From positions 1 through 17,935 of the forward strand of contig JAZLDA010000068.1 in NCBI GenBank assembly GCA_045614505.1: DNA of 17,935 bases, written 5' to 3'. Both the position numbers and the translations under genes were made by a program. Below are positions 14,716 through 17,935 of this stretch, piece after piece. Within the stretch, counting starts at the first letter, position 1; every line of letters starts with the position of its first letter. Origin of the DNA: SIG607 sp045614505 (GTDB lineage: Bacteria > Bacillota > Clostridia > Oscillospirales > Acutalibacteraceae). The notes under the pieces were generated by a model. The model was given only the letters and a program-made list of their open reading frames with translations. It made no database searches and was not told the DNA's origin.

Positions 14716-15311
14716 AGTACATTATAGGACTTACTGGCCCTACAGGCTCGGGCAAAAGCAGTTTTTCCGATTTAGCAAGAAAAAAGAGGATTAGCGTAAT
14801 TGACTGCGACAAGGTCTCCCGTGAGGTAACTGTAGGGGGGAGCGAATGTCTTTTAAAGCTGGCTGAAGCCTTTGGTGAGGATATTATAAAAGACGGAGAG
14901 CTTGACAGAAAGCTTTTAGCTTCTCGCGCTTTTTCCGCAGAGGACAAAAAGGCGCTTCTTGAAGAAATTATTTTTCCCTTTATTCTCGATAAAGTGTTAA
15001 AAGAAATTGAAGCCTCTCAGTTTGATACTGTGTTGCTTGATGCTCCCACTCTTTTTGAAAGCGGTATTAATGAGCTTTGCGGCAGTGTGGTTGCGGTGCT
15101 GAGCAATGAAGAAATAAGAAAAAAACGCATAATAGAGCGTGACTCTTTAACCGAGGAACAGGCGTCTGTTCGTATGTCTGCAGGAAAGCCCGATAGCTTT
15201 TATCTTGACAGAGCCGATTACATTATATATAACAATTCCGATGAGGCTGAATTTTTAAGGGCTTCGGAGGAAATAATTAATACATTGACCGGAGGAATTG
15301 AAAATGAGTGA
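14712..15311 (+). CDS. coaE: Dephospho-CoA kinase
   Basis: Catalyses the last step of coenzyme A synthesis, phosphorylating the 3'-hydroxyl of dephospho-CoA. Walker A is GLTGPTGSGKSS (residues about 5-16), followed by VIDCDKVSREV, which positions the catalytic Asp; LLDAPTLFESGINELC is the conserved CoA-binding stretch of the family, and the C-terminal RADYIIYNNSDE block is typical. Length of 199 residues is normal. The start overlaps the Sua5 stop by 4 bases; its last 8 bases overlap the aminopeptidase start. Assignment is secure from motifs. Confidence 0.95.
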   Translation: MKYIIGLTGPTGSGKSSFSDLARKKRISVIDCDKVSREVTVGGSECLLKLAEAFGEDIIKDGELDRKLLASRAFSAEDKKALLEEIIFPFILDKVLKEIEASQFDTVLLDAPTLFESGINELCGSVVAVLSNEEIRKKRIIERDSLTEEQASVRMSAGKPDSFYLDRADYIIYNNSDEAEFLRASEEIINTLTGGIENE

Positions 15312-16701
15312 AAAAAGTAAAGCAGAGCTTTTAAAAGAAAAACTTATGATAGACCGTAAAAGCGCACTGCACAGTGCAGATGATGAAACCGTAAAAAAAG
15401 CCTTCGACTTTGCAGAAGATTATAAAAAATTTCTTGATGATGCTAAGACCGAAAGAGAGGCCGCAGAGGTTTCTATTGCTCTTGCAGAGAAAAACGGCTT
15501 TGTTGCCTTCCGAGAGGGCAAAACTTATAAAGCAGGGGACAGAGTATATTTTAATAACAGAGGCAAGGCTGTTGCCTTTGCCGTTATAGGAAATGAGAGC
15601 GTTGACAAGGGTGTTAACATCACCGCCGCTCATATTGACGCTCCCCGACTTGATTTAAAGCCAAATCCTCTTTATGAGGAAATTGATATGGCGCTATTTA
15701 AAACCCATTATTACGGCGGCATAAAGAAATACCAGTGGACCGCCGTTCCTATGGCTCTTCACGGTGTTTTTGTAAAGGCTGACGGAAGTGTTATTAAGGT
15801 GTGCATAGGTGAAAATGACGACGAGCCGAAATTCATTGTTAACGACCTTTTGCCTCACCTTGCTCAGGAACAGAGCAAGCGCACCCTTTCTGACGGAATA
15901 AGAGGCGAAGAACTGAATCTCCTTGTAGGCAGTATGCCCTTTAAGGATGATAAGGGCAGTGAGCTTGTTAAACTTAATATCCTTAATATCCTTTTTGAAA
16001 AGTACGGCGTTACCGAGCACGATTTCCTTTCTGCAGAGCTTGAGTGTGTTCCTGCCGCAAAGGCCTGCGATATAGGCTTTGACCGTTCTATGATAGGTGC
16101 CTACGGTCAGGATGACAGAGTTTGCGCTTATCCTGCATTAAGAGCTATAATCGATGTAAAAATTCCCGAAAAGACAGCTATAGCAATTCTTGCCGATAAG
16201 GAAGAAATCGGTTCTGACGGAAATACAGGACTTAATTCCGCATTCCTCAAATATGTTGTAGGCGACCTTGCAAGAATGCAGGGCAAAGAGGTTTCTGTGG
16301 CACTGAGAAATTCAAGATGCCTTTCAGCCGACGTTAATGCTGCTCTTGACCCCACCTTCCAGGATGTAATGGAGAGACGCAATGCTTCTCAGATAAACCG
16401 CGGTGTTTGTGTTACCAAGTACACCGGCGCAAGGGGTAAATCGGGTACGAGTGACGCTTCTGCTGAGTATGTTGCCGAGATAAGAGCAATGCTTGATAAT
16501 GCAGGTATTGTTTGGCAGACAGGTGAGCTTGGCAGAGTTGACCTTGGCGGCGGCGGAACAGTTGCAATGTATATTGCAAATCTGGGCGTAGACGTAGTTG
16601 ACCTCGGCGTTCCCGTACTTTCCATGCACGCCCCCTTTGAGACCACCTCAAAGTTTGATGTATATATGTGCTATAGAGCAATGTATGAATTCTGCAAATA
16701 A
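15304..16701 (+). CDS. M18 family aminopeptidase
   Basis: A 465-residue zinc aminopeptidase of family M18 (aspartyl aminopeptidase/aminopeptidase I group), a cytosolic tetrahedral dodecamer in characterised members, removing N-terminal residues from peptides. Metal and catalytic residues are visible: AAHIDAPRLDLKP (His110, Asp112), GAYGQDDRVCAYPA (bridging Asp), DKEEIGSDGNTG (catalytic Glu-Glu), SADVNAALDP (Asp) and LSMHAPFE (His). I prefer ATG 15304 over TTG 15298 because GGAGG (15291-15295) lies 8 bases from the ATG but only 2 from the TTG. It is last in the prfA operon and is followed by a hairpin terminator. Substrate preference (acidic or neutral residues) cannot be read safely. Confidence 0.93.
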   Translation: MSEKSKAELLKEKLMIDRKSALHSADDETVKKAFDFAEDYKKFLDDAKTEREAAEVSIALAEKNGFVAFREGKTYKAGDRVYFNNRGKAVAFAVIGNESVDKGVNITAAHIDAPRLDLKPNPLYEEIDMALFKTHYYGGIKKYQWTAVPMALHGVFVKADGSVIKVCIGENDDEPKFIVNDLLPHLAQEQSKRTLSDGIRGEELNLLVGSMPFKDDKGSELVKLNILNILFEKYGVTEHDFLSAELECVPAAKACDIGFDRSMIGAYGQDDRVCAYPALRAIIDVKIPEKTAIAILADKEEIGSDGNTGLNSAFLKYVVGDLARMQGKEVSVALRNSRCLSADVNAALDPTFQDVMERRNASQINRGVCVTKYTGARGKSGTSDASAEYVAEIRAMLDNAGIVWQTGELGRVDLGGGGTVAMYIANLGVDVVDLGVPVLSMHAPFETTSKFDVYMCYRAMYEFCK

Positions 16702-16706
16702 CAGTA

Positions 16707-16740
16707 AAGACCGTACTAAAAGTACGGTCTTAATTTCTTT
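16707..16740. terminator. Hairpin terminator after the aminopeptidase gene
   Basis: AAGACCGTACT (16707-16717) and AGTACGGTCTT (16721-16731) form a perfect 11-bp stem with an AAA loop, followed by a T-rich tract on the plus strand. It ends the prfA operon. The stop codon of the convergent sigK fragment (16716-16718) lies inside the hairpin; on the minus strand the T-tract is poor. Confidence 0.85.
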
Positions 16741-17066
16741 AGCGCAGCCTTTTCAATTCTTGAAACATAGGAGCGGGAAATATGGAGCCTATTTGCAATT
16801 TGCTGTTGAGTAAGCTCCTCTGCTCCGCCAAGACCGAAGCGCAGAGTGATTATCGTCTTTTCCCGCTCATCAAGGGCAATGGGAAGTATCTCACACAGTC
16901 TTTTAAGCTTCAGCTTCGTGTCGATTTGCTCGGCGATGTCGCTGTCATCGGCAATTATATCGCCGAGAGTCAGTGTGTTGCCGTCCTTGTCGGTATCAAT
17001 TGTGTCAGAAAAGGAAACGTCCTGAGCACTTTTTTTGCCCGCTCTGAAATGCATAAGAATTTCATT
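16716..17066 (-). CDS. sigK: SigK-like sporulation sigma factor, C-terminal part only
   Basis: This is the last 116 codons of a sporulation sigma factor; it matches SigK best, from the spacing of NEILMHFRAGKK, DTIDTDKDGNTLTLGDII, DEREKTIITLRFGLGG and the region-4 helix-turn-helix LTQQQIANRLHISRSYVSRI. SigE is the alternative, but the SRSYVSRIEKAAL and DKDGN stretches favour SigK. Homology stops abruptly at the Asn of NEILM, inside region 2.4; the KLATYAARCIE-like block that should precede it is absent, and although the frame stays open to 17342, that part has no sigma-like residues and is antisense to another gene. There is no start codon or ribosome-binding site, so it cannot make a working factor as it stands. 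The break is at AATGA, the skin core in Bacillus. Probably the 3' half of a rearranging gene; a dead remnant is possible. Confidence 0.88.
   Translation of the reverse strand, partial: NEILMHFRAGKKSAQDVSFSDTIDTDKDGNTLTLGDIIADDSDIAEQIDTKLKLKRLCEILPIALDEREKTIITLRFGLGGAEELTQQQIANRLHISRSYVSRIEKAALKKLRPYF
17062..17066 (-). other. Candidate attachment core (AATGA) of a sigK-intervening element
   Basis: Minus-strand AATGA (TCATT on plus) is the exact point where sigma-factor similarity ends. In Bacillus subtilis, AATGA at the same Asn-Glu codons of sigK is the crossover core of the skin element. Here the preceding residue is Ala (GCA) in place of the Glu usual in IENEILM. Confidence 0.65.
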
Positions 17067-17096
17067 TGCTATTTTGACCTCAATGAAACATCTTTC

Positions 17097-17549
17097 GTGG
17101 TCTTTGATAATAGCGGAAAACCAATGCTCCACTTTGTTTACCCCTTGCGAACTATCAGCGACGATGCCACTATCGGTGAGAAGATTGCTTTTTACCGAAA
17201 GAAAAGGAATCTGTTTGGCAACGACCTTGCAAACCTTATCGGCATTGACAGGGTAACTATGATACGATATGAGAACAACCAACTTGATTGCCCCTATGAT
17301 GTGATTATCCGCATATCTGAGGCACTCAATGTGGACAGGCATTTGTTAATGGACGAATACCTGCAGTTCATTGACTATCCCTACTCTGTATTCATTAAGC
17401 AACGACGAAAGGAGTTGCATTTACGACAATGCGACCTCGGTGAGCAGTTGGGTGTTACCCGTCGGCAGATTGAACGATGGGAGCATAGTGTGAACATTAT
17501 CCCGAAAGAGAAGTATCACAAACTCAAAGACATTCACTTTATCCCATAA
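17097..17549 (+). CDS. Tandem helix-turn-helix (XRE-like) regulator next to the attachment site
   Basis: A DNA-binding protein of about 150 residues with two XRE-type helix-turn-helix units in series: TIGEKIAFYRKKRNLFGNDL with LIGIDRVTMIRYENN, then FIKQRRKELHLRQCDLGEQL with LGVTRRQIERWEHSV. An N-terminal strand region (VVFDNSGKPMLHFVYPLR) precedes them. The start is uncertain. GTG 17097 fits the apparent domain edge but lacks a ribosome-binding site; ATG 17124 has a weak GCGGA upstream; ATG 17049 would begin inside sigK DNA, across the attachment core. The frame has no stop back to 16782, so the native 5' end may be supplied only when the element is circular. Arginine codons are atypical (CGA dominates). 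It probably controls genes of the element or its excision; a target is not visible. A hairpin terminator follows the stop. Confidence 0.72.
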   Translation: MVFDNSGKPMLHFVYPLRTISDDATIGEKIAFYRKKRNLFGNDLANLIGIDRVTMIRYENNQLDCPYDVIIRISEALNVDRHLLMDEYLQFIDYPYSVFIKQRRKELHLRQCDLGEQLGVTRRQIERWEHSVNIIPKEKYHKLKDIHFIP

Positions 17550-17551
17550 GA

Positions 17552-17585
17552 AAAATCGGTGGTGCAACAAAGCACCACCGATTTT
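17552..17585. terminator. Strong bidirectional hairpin terminator
   Basis: AAAATCGGTGGTGC (17552-17565) and GCACCACCGATTTT (17572-17585) form a perfect 14-bp stem with a six-base AACAAA loop, flanked by A and T runs on both sides. It lies between the convergent HTH gene (+) and the small ORF (-) and should end both transcripts. Confidence 0.93.
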
Positions 17586-17758
17586 CATTGTTTTTCCTTA
17601 AGTAATTCATCAACAATCTTGATTTTGTTACCCGAACTGGTTTCGAGTTTAGAGAGGTATTCGCGCATAATCATTATCCTGTAGGTAGTCATGTCTTCTA
17701 TCAACTTTGACCTATCTTCTTCGCTGTTCGGGTAATGTATGACTGCATTAAAAGCCAT
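17585..17758 (-). CDS. 57-residue protein of unknown function on the element
   Basis: A short ORF opening MAFNAVIHYPNSEEDRSKLI and ending KIKIVDELLKEKQ. A ribosome-binding sequence AGGGGG lies about 7 bases before the ATG, and the gene ends at a shared hairpin terminator; together these argue for a real gene despite its size. The protein is charged, with no membrane segment; the middle (EDMTTYRIMIMREYLSKLE) looks like a single amphipathic helix, so it may be a small helical partner protein. I do not recognise the family. Small ORFs like this are common beside serine recombinases in clostridial elements, which fits the context but is not proof. Confidence 0.6.
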   Translation of the reverse strand: MAFNAVIHYPNSEEDRSKLIEDMTTYRIMIMREYLSKLETSSGNKIKIVDELLKEKQ

Positions 17759-17774
17759 AAATTAGCCCCCTGTG

Positions 17775-17816
17775 AAAAGATATTCAGTTGTAGAAAGTCT
17801 TATGCGTATATCTTTT
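17775..17816. repeat. 9-bp inverted repeat upstream of the small minus-strand ORF
   Basis: AAAAGATAT (17775-17783) and ATATCTTTT (17808-17816) are perfect inverted copies 24 bases apart, just upstream of the ribosome-binding site of the small ORF. Possibly an operator for the adjacent HTH regulator or a weak leader hairpin. The rest of 17817-17935 holds no gene I can support. Confidence 0.4.
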
Positions 17817-17935
17817 ATCTAGTGAGGGTAAGTCGTTCTCCGTTTGAAGATTTCATACAAAAGTGTCCAAAGTATACGAGGTTTTTTGTTTTTTGAATAG
17901 CAGACATGGGTTATTTCGAACTTTTTTCAAAAACC

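Larger units (their letters stand above)
17062..17935. mobile_element. One end of a putative skin-like element inserted in sigK, continuing past the window
   Basis: From the AATGA core rightwards the DNA no longer belongs to sigK and carries a tandem-HTH regulator and a small unknown ORF. The regulator uses CGA for 7 of 13 arginines and never AGA, whereas prfA in the same window uses AGA, CGT and CGC heavily and no CGA, which supports a foreign origin. No recombinase, phage structural gene or second attachment site is visible, so identification as a skin-like element rests on the insertion point. A plain prophage or integrative element using the same site is the alternative. Confidence 0.6.

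Noticed and set aside
16782..17048. Plus-strand extension of the HTH frame, giving a 255-residue protein
   Set aside because: This part is the antisense of the sigma-factor gene, whose coding sense is clear; it has no domain signal of its own.
17067..17342. Minus-strand continuation of the sigK fragment frame up to an ATG at 17342, which would give a 208-residue protein
   Set aside because: The extra 92 residues lack sigma region 2 features and lie antisense to the HTH gene. A chance RC-x-IE just before NEILM is not enough to call it native.
17835..17900. Short plus-strand open frame after a GTG, ending in FFVF near the right edge
   Set aside because: Very short, no ribosome-binding site and no recognisable motif; the minus-strand frames here are also broken by stops.

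Overview
The window reads as a chromosomal segment of a low-to-moderate-GC, endospore-forming member of the Clostridia, probably close to the Oscillospiraceae/Ruminococcaceae. The reasons are the IspH-ribosomal protein S1 fusion gene, the neighbouring cmk-plsC pair, DUF5685 next to a Cys-tailed J-protein, the yhaO-yhaN pair, DUF951, and part of a sporulation sigma factor of the SigK type. Genes are tightly packed with many 1-11 bp overlaps. No stretch over 300 bases lacks a gene; the longest are 152 bases (12292-12443) and the last 177 bases.

Layout. (1) 1-2188: 3' part of uvrA (nucleotide excision repair). (2) 2255-8776: one plus-strand run of a DUF5685 protein, a J-domain/TPR protein with a Cys-rich tail, a small membrane protein, an HI0933/YhiN-type flavoprotein, cmk, a PlsC-type acyltransferase and the ispH-rpsA fusion. 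It ends at a hairpin that can serve both strands. (3) 8826-12291, minus strand: yhaO (SbcD-like phosphoesterase) then yhaN (SbcC-like ATPase with two membrane segments). (4) 12292-12443: a divergent intergenic region with two matching sigma-A-type promoters facing away from each other across an inverted repeat. (5) 12444-16701: a compact plus-strand operon of DUF951, prfA, a Sua5-type threonylcarbamoyl-AMP synthase, coaE and an M18 aminopeptidase, closed by a hairpin. (6) 16716-17066, minus strand: the C-terminal 116 codons of a SigK-like sporulation sigma factor, cut inside region 2.4. (7) 17067-17935 and beyond: unrelated DNA holding a tandem-HTH regulator with foreign codon usage (+) and a 57-codon unknown ORF (-).

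The main finding is in (6)-(7). Sigma homology stops at the N-E codons of the NEILM motif, at an AATGA sequence (17062-17066, minus strand). AATGA in sigK is the known recombination core of the Bacillus subtilis skin element. I infer that the window holds one end of a skin-like sigK-intervening element. The N-terminal half of sigK and a large serine recombinase should lie past the right edge, and excision would rebuild sigK in the mother cell. The window ends before either can be seen, so this is a testable inference.

A second point is a strong Shine-Dalgarno sequence and in-frame ATG (7583-7603) at the IspH/S1 junction. It suggests that free S1 may also be made from inside the fusion gene.
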